The notes under the pieces are model-generated. The model saw nothing but the letters and a program-made list of their open reading frames with translations. It searched no databases and had not been told where the DNA came from. From Hydractinia symbiolongicarpus (taxonomy: Eukaryota > Cnidaria > Hydrozoa > Anthoathecata > Hydractiniidae), in contig NC_079879.1 of the NCBI RefSeq assembly GCF_029227915.1, positions 11,036,001 through 11,100,000 of the forward strand: a stretch of DNA of 64,000 bases, written 5' to 3'. The position numbers and the translations under genes are program-made. Numbering within the stretch: position 1 is the stretch's first letter; every line of letters begins with the position of its first letter. Positions 34,485-46,863 of the stretch are shown here, piece by piece.

Positions 34485-36317
34485 TATGAAATTATTCCTT
34501 GTTATACCTTCTTCTAAATTTAAAAAAATTCTCACTTTATTGTTCGTAACTTTGTTACCTTTTTTGATTTGCGCAATATTTAAAGTGCTGCGTACGCCAT
34601 TATGCATTTCTGCACAGTATTTGTTTTTTATCCAATTCTTATTTAAACCCAAACTTCATTGTTATCTAATCTAATATATCAATGAACAATTACATTTTGC
34701 CTCGATTAATTTTTTAATGTTTGTGAATGTTTTATCCAGAAGAAATAAAACGCTTTTCTTTTTTGCGAGTAGAGAAATTAGTTATTTTTGTATCCACTCC
34801 TTTTTTTTGTAAAAATTAGTACGTTTGCTTTAAACTTTGACCCTACATGGTACTCTATGATATTGCGAAATAGAAAATATTGTGAGATTAAAAATAAACG
34901 AGACGGAATTAAATAATTCTTTTATCAAGTATTTGTTTTTTTCGAATCCTGAAATAGTCTGTAAGAATATTTGCTACTATTTGTGGAAACGGATTTTTTA
35001 GTAATTTTCAAGACCAATCTAGCAATTTTTATCTTTAAATTTGATCAATTTCTACAAATAATAAAATATAGTCGATTTAAAGTTATTAAATTCAGTATTT
35101 GTTGACTAAATTTTACCAGTTTTGAATTTTAAACTGTGTTTTAAAACCCTAACGCACATTGGTCTAGTACGTAGAAGATTACCACGAACCTAGCGAAATA
35201 TGTCTGATAAGCTCCTTTTTTTTTTTGTAAAACACTTCAGACTACACAGAGTAGTTGCGAAGTGATCTATTTAATATTTAAACACTAAAGCTTTAGCCGG
35301 AATTCTATTCTTTTTTTAAGCGAAAACTTACAAATACTGGAACTTGACTGAATCACGCAGTATGGTGAATTTATGCAACGAACACATGCGATCTAGAGAC
35401 CTAATACACACATTTTGTCAAAAAAAATTGGTGGGAAAAGGTTTAGCACAGATATTCGTCCTGACTCTCATGTTAAAATTGTCATATGACACCACATTAA
35501 TTGGGAAGGCCTTCAATTTTACACTTTAGTTCAAATTCTTATATACTTGTATACAAATATTTGTTGTGTTTCATTCTGTTCAAAAAATTGTTTACCTCCT
35601 GAGTTTTAACGAAACAAGGGTTGACTTGTAAAAAGGATTTTCAAAATTTGTAAGATTTGATTTTTTAACATTAATTTGTAAATGGACACTAATGATGTTC
35701 TCATGTTCTATATTTTTTAGCAGTATGGATCCAAAGAGCCTCTTTGACCATAATGAAGAGGTATGTAGAAGATGGCAAAGGATTTTTGCTGTCACAATAA
35801 CAACTGTTTCCTCAGGTTGGGGGTTGGAATATAAATTAATTTCGTTCACTATTTTCTTTTTTCTTTTTTTTTAATTTAGGAAAGAGAAAAAATTAGACAA
35901 CAATGACAAAATTTGAAATAAGATATAATTTGCTACAAAAAGAATTTAATTAACGACGTCTCGGGGAAAAAGGTTCCGGGACAGAAAAACAAACTTGTTT
36001 TCGCCATAAGAGTAAGTTCTCACCTGCCGCAAGGAAATGGGAAAAGTTTACGATAGCCGATATACGCAAACACTGTGAGTTTTAGAAATACAAATTTTGC
36101 TTTTAAAAAATAAGATGTTTAGAAACGTGTCAAAGATATGTTGTTTTGTTCCTTATATTTTGCGTTTTGTGTATGATTATTCAAAAAATGCAAGCAGTCC
36201 TAAGTTTTCGAGGTATTCAACTATGTTTAACAACAAAACAAGTAATATTATTGACCACTATTGCAAACTATGTTTAAAAGCTTAAAAATATATGCTTATT
36301 TGCAAAAAAAAAAATTG
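34485..36317. other. AT-rich interval with no firm feature
   Basis: No gene supported. A short open stretch flanked by splice-like signals at about 35721-35815 is noted in the findings. Confidence 0.4.
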
Positions 36318-36485
36318 CATTTAAATTTTCAACATCAGTATTTACAACTTAAATCTCATTACATAGTGGTTAATTCAGACATAAAGAATAAAAAGAAAAA
36401 TTGATAACGAAACGAAAAACATAAAAACTTCACAATTTTTTCTTAGGCTTCACATAATGCTTAGCATATGCTTAAAAAATGACCA
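36318..36485 (+). repeat. Dispersed repeat, second copy of 33940-34110
   Basis: Matches 33940-34110 in the same order and orientation, with scattered substitutions. Confidence 0.7.
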
Positions 36486-36660
36486 AATTTAAGCCTACGG
36501 ATGCTTATAAATGTCATGCTTATAAAAAAACATGTACATTCCAATTAGTTTGAGTGGGACCTGTGCAGAAAGTCACTGCCTGCTGATTGCACTCTTCCCG
36601 TCTAGGATTGACAAAGTCAGCAAAAAAAAAATTCTGTTAAAAAAATAACATGCAGTCAAA

Positions 36661-37266
36661 ACAGTGCCGTAACCACAATTTTAATATTGGGGTGGTCTAT
36701 ATAGAAAAATGACATATATGAATTTTGCCTTATATAGTGGCTACCTGAGGTGCCCCATGGCGGGCACCATGTGGCAAATTTTTAAAATTTACATCTTTAG
36801 ATTGGCGGAAAATGTCCTTCCAGGCCTCAAAGATCTCATAGTTCAATGTTAAAAAACACGATGATTGTTTCGATATTTTTGTAATTTAAAAAAGCTGCAT
36901 TTGGTATCAAAATTTAGATAAAAATTTCCATCAGAAACCAAAAGATAGAAAGAGAGACATATTTACATTACACGACTACAATAATATTAAACATGATAAG
37001 AAAACCAGAAATTTGAATGAGGTGGTACTTTTTAGAAAATTTACATCACATTTGGACTTGTGCCGCCACCCCTCTTAAAACATTCAGTGATTTTGACCAT
37101 GAGTAGAACATCTGTCTTATGTTTTTCATTTCTCTCCGTCTCTCTCTCTTTCTCTCTTCCTTTCTTTTACTTCTTTCTTTCTTTCTCTCTTTCTTTCTTT
37201 TTTTTAGGAGGAAAATTATTGGGGGGCCTGTGCCCCCCTGCCCGCCCCCGGTGGTTACGGCACAGC
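36661..37266. mobile_element. MITE with GTGCCGTAACCAC inverted ends
   Basis: The left end ACAGTGCCGTAACCAC and the right end GTGGTTACGGCACAG are inverted copies. Both subterminal regions carry G/C runs (GGGGTGG; GGGGGGCC...CCCCCC). Inside lies a pyrimidine tract (37130-37205) of TTTC/CTCT repeats, which produces two spurious Ser/Phe/Leu-rich ORFs. No transposase. Confidence 0.6.
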
Positions 37267-37674
37267 AAAATCATGCGAATCAAAAATTGGTGAATTTACA
37301 GAAATTTCATGACTTAAAATCTCCAAACTTTTCAAAAACAAAGTTTTATAAAATTTAATTTTGCGAGAATTTAATTTTGCAAATAATGGAAATAAAAAAA
37401 ACTTCTCTAGAACATATTTTCGGAAATGGCGACAGTGGCAATTAAAGCATTTTCAAAAAGCAAAAAAATTCAAATCTTGCGAAAATTAATTTCACTGACG
37501 TACGATCAACCTTTGACTGTGACCGCTATTGAGAGATCAGTTTTAGGGGCAATGTAAATCGAAACTTTCAAATGCCGTTTGCTATAGAGAGATGTCCAGC
37601 ATAAACTGTCCTCTTCATAAGAGTTTTGTTATTAGAGTTTGAGTTTCAATTCATTCGTTCTTAACAAAGTGTCC

Positions 37675-38155
37675 GGTTGGTAATAAATGACTACCATTTT
37701 TATAGGTTTGTACCAAATGACTACCATTTTTATAGGCTCGTACAGAATGTCTACCATTTTTATAGGCTCGTACAGAATGTCTACCATTTTTATAGGTTGG
37801 TACAAAATGTCTACGATTTTTATAGGGTAGTACAAAATGTCTACAATTTTTATAGGTTAGTACCAAATGTCTACAATTTTTACAGGTTGGTACTAAATGT
37901 CTACCATTTTTATCTTTTGGTACAAAATGTCTACCATTTTTATAGGTTGGTACAAAATGTCTACCATTTTTATAGGTTGGTACAGAATGTCTACCATTTT
38001 TATAGGTTGGTACAGAATGTCTACCATTTTTCTAGGTTGGTACAAAATGTCTACAATTTTTATGGGTTAGTACAAAATGTCTACAATTTTTATAGTTTGG
38101 TACAAACTGTCTACCATTTTTATAGGTTGGTACCAAATATCCACCATTTTTATAT
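37675..38155 (+). repeat. 30-bp minisatellite, about 16 copies
   Basis: Units such as GTTGGTACAAAATGTCTACC followed by ATTTTTATAG repeat every 30 bp with few changes. Because 30 is a multiple of three, all six frames can stay open and a 175-aa plus-strand ORF of ten-residue repeats appears. The compositional bias, the open reverse frames and the lack of a flanking gene context argue that it is not coding. Confidence 0.9.
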
Positions 38156-38960
38156 TCCTTTAGTTGAACAAGATTTTTCTGAAAAAACTGGTATTTTCAC
38201 ATAAAGGAGACTGAAATCAAAACTTAGTTCTTAAAGTGGCGCACCTGTCGTAACAACAAAACACGAACAATCAGACGGTAAAGGCTTAAAATACAGTTAA
38301 CCAGACTTAATTATCATGGGTTCTTACAAAAGGTATAAGCGCCGCATTGAGAAAACCAACACTATCCTTGCAAGCAGAAACAATTATTTTGAAACTGATT
38401 TATTAGCAAAAGTTAATTCTCTCAAAATAGCGTATTGTTCATGTTCGTTAAATTTTGCTCCTCGCGTAACGTTAAAGATATCGACACTAATAATACTATT
38501 TCAAGTCAACTCAAAAACATCTTGTGGTCGCCTTCCTAACGTTATTTTTTACTAACCGTAACCGATCGTTTTACGTGTTCTCGTAATAATTAACGCTCTT
38601 TAGAGCTGGCGTAAATAGAGCGATTACCTTCTCCTGCTAAAACGTCGATTCTTTACGGCACTTCTCTTCGACTTCCACCACATTAGCTTCCATAACAAAA
38701 GATTTATACCAAATAAACAAAAATAAATAAACCATAAAAAGAGGCGGAGATTCTGTTTTAGTTTAATTGGTGAAGAAAATATATATTAGAAAGAAAGAGA
38801 AGAGAAAATTTGAAAAACAAAGAAAGATGTTGTTGACTCAAAAGTGTAGAACGGAAAGCCTGAAAAAAAAAATATTTTGCTGTGACTTTGTTCAGCTTCC
38901 CTTTCAATTTTTTAAATAATATATTATAATCTGCTTTAAAATTGTATATACCTTATAAAA
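38156..38960. other. Spacer between minisatellite and tandem duplication
   Basis: No gene or known repeat recognised. Confidence 0.4.
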
Positions 38961-39176
38961 CAATATAATTAGCCCAACGTTGAATCTCTCTTTTTTTTTC
39001 GCCCTCAACAAAAGAACGTTGAGTTGTTTAATTTGTATTTACGCAGCCTTTTAACCTTATACAACTTTCTCGTAAAATAAACCTTAAAATATATATTTGC
39101 CTTTATTTATAAAGTTATCAAACATTTAACGAACTTAAAAATTAAAAGTAAAAAAATCAACCTTTTCGTTCGATTT

Positions 39177-39278
39177 CCCATCCTCGTGCCCAGGGTTTTC
39201 TAAGTTATTTACATCGGTACAGAAGTTAAAGTTCCGTTCTGTGGTGAACAGCTAAAAAGCCCTGGGCACAAGATAGCG
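39177..39278. repeat. Foldback element (CCTCGTCCC family), in duplication copy 1
   Basis: The arms CCTCGTGCCCAGGG and CCCTGGGCACAAGAT pair. A separate unpaired arm CAACCTCGTCCTCAGGGC lies at 39946. Confidence 0.7.
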
Positions 39279-40569
39279 CATTTTTTAAATATTTATGTTA
39301 TATAAACTAAGTCCTGCATACGAAATGGTTAAAAAATGTTCCTACCTTAAACGATTACTCTTCAGAATTCATTCTCTCGTTGTTCATTCATCACGTTTAC
39401 AATATATGCAAAAGATATCTTTGATTAAATAATTAGGCTGGTCTGAAAATTAAAAGTTTTTATAAATATTTATGTATACGTTTTTTACTTCTGTTTATCA
39501 ATGGGAAATATTTACGATAATATTTTCTTGGATGGTTAAAGTATGCGCAATTGAAATTCTTTCGGTGACGTTGGTGTAGAGGTAAATTTGAAAATGTATA
39601 AATCTAATTGCAAAAGAAACATAATAACGACTTTCAATTGCCTAATGACAATAGAGGTTGCTCAAGAATTTCAAATTTTCACCGTTTGTTTTCAAACTAT
39701 GGCTTGATGACGTAAGACACTGTGTAAAACCCGTTAAATATATTTCGAAAGAAGATCAATATGTACGCCGTGAAACAGATGTTTAATTCTTGAATTTACT
39801 GGCTTACACTGAAATAAAATTGAGACCGTAAAAACACAGTGCGGGATTTCTACACGCGATCTTGTTTCACCTTATAACTTCCCAGGTTGCTTCAGCGTAG
39901 TAATATACACTACAGGCTACAAAGATTAAAAATTCGTTTTAGCAACCTCGTCCTCAGGGCATCTTTTATCTTTTCTGAGTTAGGTTTCGGTAGTGTCAAA
40001 CTTTAGGAGAAAACACTAAAATCGTAGAAAATGCCAGAAAAGCTGTTCACTATGTAAGTACACTTTATCATTCCTGTTGCAAAATAAACATATGCTTAAT
40101 TTTTTTCTCTGAACGTAATAAGAAGTTACTATTTGAAAGGATAAATGTTACCATAAACATTTTAAGAAGTTTTTATGAAACAATCTATTAGACATAAATT
40201 TTAGGATGTTTGGAGATTTTAGGATGGTCTTCATTTCTTGGGTTATTTGGCGTTAAATCGCGTTGATTTCTTCGCGCTAATTTCTGACCTCAGAGTTATC
40301 GTAGAGCGTAAAGCCATTTGCTGGATAAAACATGCAGCACGCAGAAAATTAGTCAATATAATTAGCCCAACGTTGAATCTCTCTTTTTTTTTCGCCCTCA
40401 ACAAAAGAACGTTGAGTTGTTTAATTTGTATTTACGCAGCCTTTTAACCTTATACAACTTTCTCGTAAAATAAACCTTAAAATATATATTTGCCTTTATT
40501 TATAAAGTTATCAAACATTTAACGAACTTAAAAATTAAAAGTAAAAAAATCAACCTTTTCGTTCGATTT

Positions 40570-40671
40570 CCCATCCTCGTGCCCAGGGTTTTCTAAGTTA
40601 TTTACATCGGTACAGAAGTTAAAGTTCCGTTCTGTGGTGAACAGCTAAAAAGCCCTGGGCACAAGATAGCG
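40570..40671. repeat. Foldback element (CCTCGTCCC family), in duplication copy 2
   Basis: Identical to 39177-39278, offset by 1,393 bp. Confidence 0.7.
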
Positions 40672-41746
40672 CATTTTTTAAATATTTATGTTATATAAAC
40701 TAAGTCCTGCATACGAAATGGTTAAAAAATGTTCCTACCTTAAACGATTACTCTTCAGAATTCATTCTCTCGTTGTTCATTCATCACGTTTACAATATAT
40801 GCAAAAGATATCTTTGATTAAATAATTAGGCTGGTCTGAAAATTAAAAGTTTTTATAAATATTTATGTATACGTTTTTTACTTCTGTTTATCAATGGGAA
40901 ATATTTACGATAATATTTTCTTGGATGGTTAAAGTATGCGCAATTGAAATTCTTTCGGTGACGTTGGTGTAGAGGTAAATTTGAAAATGTATAAATCTAA
41001 TTGCAAAAGAAACATAATAACGACTTTCAATTGCCTAATGACAATAGAGGTTGCTCAAGAATTTCAAATTTTCACCGTTTGTTTTCAAACTATGGCTTGA
41101 TGACGTAAGACACTGTGTAAAACCCGTTAAATATATTTCGAAAGAAGATCAATATGTACGCCGTGAAACAGATGTTTAATTCTTGAATTTACTGGCTTAC
41201 ACTGAAATAAAATTGAGACCGTAAAAACACAGTGCGGGATTTCTACACGCGATCTTGTTTCACCTTATAACTTCCCAGGTTGCTTCAGCGTAGTAATATA
41301 CACTACAGGCTACAAAGATTAAAAATTCGTTTTAGCAACCTCGTCCTCAGGGCATCTTTTATCTTTTCTGAGTTAGGTTTCGGTAGTGTCAAACTTTAGG
41401 AGAAAACACTAAAATCGTAGAAAATGCCAGAAAAGCTGTTCACTATGTAAGTACACTTTATCATTCCTGTTGCAAAATAAACATATGCTTAATTTTTTTC
41501 TCTGAACGTAATAAGAAGTTACTATTTGAAAGGATAAATGTTACCATAAACATTTTAAGAAGTTTTTATGAAACAATCTATTAGACATAAATTTTAGGAT
41601 GTTTGGAGATTTTAGGATGGTCTTCATTTCTTGGGTTATTTGGCGTTAAATCGCGTTGATTTCTTCGCGCTAATTTCTGACCTCAGAGTTATCGTAGAGC
41701 GTAAAGCCATTTGCTGGATAAAACATGCAGCACGCAGAGAATTAGT

Positions 41747-42913
41747 CAATTTTCCTTTGTAGTTTCACGTTTTAAACTGGTGCGATATATTGATTTTACA
41801 ATTATACGAAGGAAAGTTACTCAGTACTGACATAAGAGTGTATATTATGAAAGTTCAAGACGTAAACTGGTTATTAATTGCTTTAAGTTGTGGGTACGAG
41901 TGTATCATGAAAAGTTAGCAGTCAAAAGAGAAAGAAACCTTATTTTTTGTAGCTAGTTACATCACAAGTTTTTATTATTGTCTTAAAAATAACACAGTGC
42001 TGATCAAGTAGGGATTCTAGCATGTTATTTATATAGCTACTAGCACAGAAAAATTAATGTAGCTCATTTAAAGAAACAAAGAGTTATCTATAATAATAAA
42101 AAACCAATTCCAAAAACTTGTCCCTACAAAGCGCTTCGCTAGTGCCCAGACCTGCGCGGTATGAAACTCCGTAATAGCGAGGAGGACATTATATTATGGG
42201 GTTTTTTTGAGGAAAAATAAAAAGAGAAGGAAAAAACAAAAAAGAAAAACTATAGGATCGTGAATTTCTTGTAAAACAAAAGGTAATATAGAGAATATAA
42301 CTACCTTTTAAAAGAATTAGTATATAATCTTTTAAATATAAACTTAATTTGTCCAACATTGTGAAAAAAATGTTTGCAGAAATGGCTTTTGCACACAAAA
42401 TATGCTCCATTTTGTTTAAAACAAGTGTGCTTGCGCTAATTCGCGTATATTTGATATTTAGCTCGCATGCTAATTCGAGTTACAACAGGTGCGCTAATTA
42501 GTCATCGACGATTTCGGAGATTTTAGGGAGTCTGTAATAGCTTGTGGAAAAATGTACCGGAGTTTGTCCAACAATACTTTGGTATTGCCATCTCGTGCAT
42601 CCTCTGCATAAAGTAGCGATTCGGCAAAATAATTTTTCCACCCTCAGTATAAAGTAACGCCTTACTTTGAAGGGATCACAACAAAGTCAATAAAAATATA
42701 TCGCATTTCCCATTACAAAGATTGTGTATCCTGCCACACGACTCGGTTTGCGTTACAAACAGAAAATACGGCTATCATTGCAGAGATCCGTGAAAATCCA
42801 CGGCAATTCGCACTTCGGGAAATTCATAGAAAGGTTTATTATAAGATTGCGTAATAGGGGCATACTGGACTAAATGATAAAAAAATATCCCGAAAATATT
42901 CCGAAAAATATAA
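41747..42913. other. Intergenic, nothing recognised
   Basis: AT-rich sequence between the tandem duplication and a smaller duplication. No exon supported. Confidence 0.4.
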
Positions 42914-43171
42914 TGTCTGACAATTTTAAAATCTGTTTTTTCTTAAAAAAAACTAACCTATTTTTTCATATTAGTTTTTGCATATATCTACCATAAACAA
43001 CGTTAAAATATCAATTTTTTTGATTGAATGATATATAATGATGAATGATATATATTTCAAAAAATATGTCTGAAAATTTTAAAACCTGTTTTTTCTTAAA
43101 AAAAACTAACCTATTTTTCATATTAGTTTTTGCATATACCTACCATAAACAACGTTAAAATATCAATTTTT
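42914..43171 (+). repeat. Two ~105-bp direct repeats, period 153 bp
   Basis: TGTCTGA..ATTTTAAAA and the following CTGTTTTTTCTTAAAAAAAA to GTTAAAATATCAATTTTTT occur at 42914-43018 and again at 43067-43171. Confidence 0.85.
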
Positions 43172-43295
43172 TAATATACAAGAATATATACAAAATATAC
43201 ATAATCAACTTCCACAAAAGGAAATAAACAATAACAATAACTAAAGAATAAAAACGAGGCATTAAAAACATGGTTTCTGTAAAAATGATTTTCAT

Positions 43296-46200
43296 TTAAT
43301 CCAACCACGGTTCTATTGCTTTGTGAAATACGAACGGGTTGCCATGCCAATCGACATGTTTCACTCCTCGAATAGCGTAGGATGACACATTTCCTCTTTC
43401 ATAAAGTGTACGCAAACCAAACCAGTCATTCAAAAACACCTACAATGGAGTATTTAAATGAAATTTTAGATCTACTACAGTACATGAACACTAAGTTGTT
43501 TCGGGATGCCAGATCTGGAATCATTTTCAACAATATTAAACTTAAACAGACTATTCTCTATTCTCTTCATTGTGTAAATTTATTAGTAGGTAAGTCAATA
43601 ACGTTTTAACTTCCTTGAGGATTCCTTCCTCATGGTTGGCTCTTCCTCCCCTTTGACGGTAAATATTTTATATTATCGCTAAAGATACGTATAGCATTGC
43701 TCTAACTTGCTTGACCAGCGTAGAGGGCACTAAATGGGCTGACAAAACTACATTTAAAGTGCCTCAGATTGAGGACTCGAACCTGAAACCTTATGGTTAC
43801 AAGCCGAATGGACTACTACTACATCTCCGCCTAAATAATTTAATTATTACAATAAAATATTGTCTAGTCTACGTTTAACAGGTAGATGATGTTTGCATGA
43901 AACTTTCCGAAGATATGTGCATTTTTTTTATCTTTAGACAGAATAGATTATGAAATAAAATAAATTTTTAAAGAATCAGTCACAAAATCTTGACCTAAGC
44001 TACCTATAATCAAATGACAAGCTAAAAGGAGGGGGTTATGAGGTTGATTTGTTCTTAAGACAAGGTGATAGTGACCACGTCAACGATTAACGTATATAAA
44101 CGCGCAAGGTGGAGTTTTAATGGGCACACTTACAGATTGGTTCTTCATATTACTAATATTAAGTTGGTCATCGTAAAATCCAAACAAACTAAAAGAAATA
44201 TAAACTATTAAATATATACAAAGGAAAAAGTTTTTACTTCCACTACTGAATTACTAACCTTGATTGCCAAGGTGTGATAACACCATCGTCAGGTCCACCT
44301 ATCAGAACTAGTTTTTTCAACTTGAGAAAGTTGCGTTTATGACGAGCTGCCTCTAGCAAGAAAAAATGTTATCAAAAAGATGTTATATTTTCTGAATTTT
44401 TTATTTATCTTGGTAAGTGTTCTCATTACGGTTTAAAAAATAAGTTTTTAATTTAAACTATAGTACTACCTTGTGGAATATATTTTCGTGATTTAGGGTT
44501 ATTTTGAATGACTGGTAAATACCGTACTGTTGAAACGTACTTTGATTGATATTCGTCTCGTGGATCTAAAGAATGCAACAATGTATACGACAATAAGAAT
44601 TCTGATGATGGTATTTGGAATGTAAGGTCAAAATATCAATTTTAAGAGAAACTTTTTCGACTTTCTTTTTAATAATATTTAAACTTCCGGTTATAATATT
44701 TACTATCAAGTTATTTGCTCGAACCGATATTTTTGAACAACAAGAATAGGTTAAATTCAACCACCCTAATTTCCACAGCAAACTAATTTTTGCACTCCAT
44801 AAATTTTCGCGCACCTCCCAATTTTTTGTATTCCAAGAGGAATAATTTTTGACAATTGTCAAAAATCATTCCTCTTGGAATATAAAAATTTAGGTGTATT
44901 TTATGCTACGAACGATGCTTAAGAAGTCAGAAGAACTTACAAAATCATTTGATCCGTTTCATGCAATCTTCCGAATTACCGGACACTTTTAATTTACAGC
45001 ACTCAAATACGCACAAAAACTTATTTCGCGCATTATTTAGGTTTGCGCGGCTATTCGGCGCAAGAATGAAGAGAATTAGGATATAAAATAAAATCGCTCG
45101 TCAACTTAGTGGTAAAGTACTTGAGCCAGCGCAATGTGAGAAACCAAATTATGTTAATTAATAAGACCGCTGTAATTAATTAGTAGATGTTACTTCATGT
45201 TTATACGTTTGATAGCGCAAATGTGAAGTATTATATGAACCAGGGCTTATGATAGCAGCACCAGTGAGAACTTAAGAGAGGTTATTCGGGGCAACCAATC
45301 GAAGAAATAAAACAAATTGACTGCAGGAAGAACTGAAAATTAGCATTTACCTCTCCAATAATTACTGATAGCGAACGTATCTTGAGCTATTGTCGTATAC
45401 ATGTATCTACGAACAGAATGTTTACAACGTGTCAGATATGAGGAGTCTGCAATTAGGATAAACACGGTAGGGACGTGGGGTCATCTCATTATTTCACGCA
45501 CGTCTGGTAAATCCTTTTTTAATAAGCGACGAAAATATAAAAAACCTCATATAAGCAACGAGGATATTGACAATAAATTTTCTAGTTCTATGTAGTTTAG
45601 ACGTATAAACATGGGAAAAGAAATTATATTATAGGAATCTAACTTCTTGACAAATTTCATAGGCGCTTTTCTAGTAAACGCCTTTGCTAAAAGGCAAAAA
45701 TATTAATAAGCGCCTTGGGCGCAATAGAGGATTTATTCTGACAATAAAAATGGTAATCTTATCAGGATAACTCTTTAATTGTTATCTACTTTGATGTAAG
45801 TTCAAGAATAATTGGCAAAATTTCATAAAAAGTCTAACTAATTCCAGAACATAGAAACTTTCGAAGACCGTTCCCATCATACATGGTCAAATGTTTATGA
45901 CAATTACAATAACAAAAAATCTGTTGCCACTTACTTTGTGAGAGATTCACGCGAACCATTTAACCAGGGCATATAATGTGCGATCAATGATGGAACTAAA
46001 TAATATCAAAGCCCTACTTTTTTGATAAATAAAAATTTGAAATCTGTCTCGCACAGATAATGATTCACAAAGGAAAAAAAAAATGCGCAGATAAAAAATC
46101 TGTACCTCCAAACTGACCATTCAGTGGTGAGCTGAGAGCGATGAATGTATGAACGCTATGCTCATCGCAGTACTCGATAATACCCTGGCATATAAGGCCA

Positions 46201-46863
46201 CCTAAAAAAAATTTAACTTAATAACATAATAGATTTCCTAACTGAGGATGGATGTAAAGTTACAGAAAAACACCAAGGGATTTAATATTCCCTAGAAAGA
46301 TAGAAAGAACTTTGAAATGAAACGGTGAAAATGAATCCTGAGAAAATTGGTATTTTTAGAAATTGAAGATTTAAAGAGGGATTTTAGATGGAAATTATCT
46401 TGCTTGCACTATCTGTACAAAGTTCATTTTTTCATTAGATCACCACGAAACCTGGCCAAGCTCTAAAAATGAGGACGTAAGTTATAAATCAAAAAGATTA
46501 ACTCTATATTCTTTCGTTTCTTAGCCATTTTTATCGTTTTTTATTTTGGCTATCCTTTCGTGGCAAATACAGCTTTGACGTACCTTGTGAATGACAGATC
46601 AGATGAACACCTTCTGGAGAATTTTCAAATATTACATCCACTTTTTTTAGCCAATACTCCAATTGATGTTGAAGAGGAACGAAGCTCTCGACTTCAGGAT
46701 AAAGCTTCACTAATGTTACATTGGTACCAGGGTGAGAAGTCTGTATCAGATTCTTCAAGTCGTTAAGATGTCCTGCATCACTTAGTACGCCATGAATCAA
46801 AATCACTGGTTTATATGCAAGAATTGATTGGAACAAACTTGCAATGAACACATACAGTATCAT
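43296..46863 (-). CDS. PPT2-like lysosomal palmitoyl-protein thioesterase, copy 2
   Basis: Eight exons on the minus strand join in frame: 46863-46584, 46201-46106, 45995-45935, 45406-45351, 44565-44470, 44352-44259, 44188-44134 and 43439-43296 (TAA), giving 293 aa. Residues 1-16 form a signal peptide ([16 protein letters not shown]) before YKPVILIHG. The triad is Ser92 in CHSQG, Asp218/219 in GGPDDGV and His278 in DWHGN. Exons 2, 4, 5, 6 and 8 have exactly the same lengths (96, 56, 96, 94, 144 nt) as in the copy at 24103-27590, so the two are duplicates of one gene now in opposite orientation about 16 kb apart. This copy keeps the HG oxyanion motif. Acyl-thioesterase activity in lysosomes is inferred from family. 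An acceptor-like ATTTTAG lies just upstream of the start. Confidence 0.9.
43763..43835 (-). mobile_element. tRNA-like SINE head in intron 7 of PPT2-like copy 2
   Basis: The minus strand reads GGCGGAGATGTAGTAGTAG, then GGTTCGAGTCC, a perfect B-box match. The arms do not fold as a functional tRNA. It resembles 9668-9745. Confidence 0.5.
44829..44882. repeat. 54-bp near-perfect palindrome
   Basis: The arms TATTCCAAGAGGAAT and ATTCCTCTTGGAATA meet through GACAATTGTC at the centre, with one mismatch over 27 bp per arm. It sits in intron 4 of PPT2-like copy 2. Confidence 0.8.

Larger units (their letters stand above)
38961..41746 (+). repeat. Near-identical 1,393-bp direct tandem duplication
   Basis: Copy 1 is 38961-40353 and copy 2 is 40354-41746. 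They start at the same CAATATAATTAGCCCAACG, and every block compared is identical. The one difference noticed is A at 40346 versus G at 41739. Each copy contains one CCTCGTGCCCAGGG foldback and no coding frame of note. Either a very recent duplication or an assembly artefact (unmerged haplotypes) would explain it. Confidence 0.92.

Noticed and set aside
37060-37358. Two overlapping Ser/Phe/Leu-rich ORFs that look like signal peptides
   Set aside because: They translate a TTTC/CTCT pyrimidine tract inside a MITE.
37677-38204. 175-aa ORF of ten-residue repeats
   Set aside because: Product of a 30-bp minisatellite. Opposite frames are also open and no flanking gene context exists.
43763-43835. 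A tRNA gene
   Set aside because: The B box is good, but acceptor and anticodon stems do not pair and a similar sequence recurs at 9668-9745, so a SINE head fits better.
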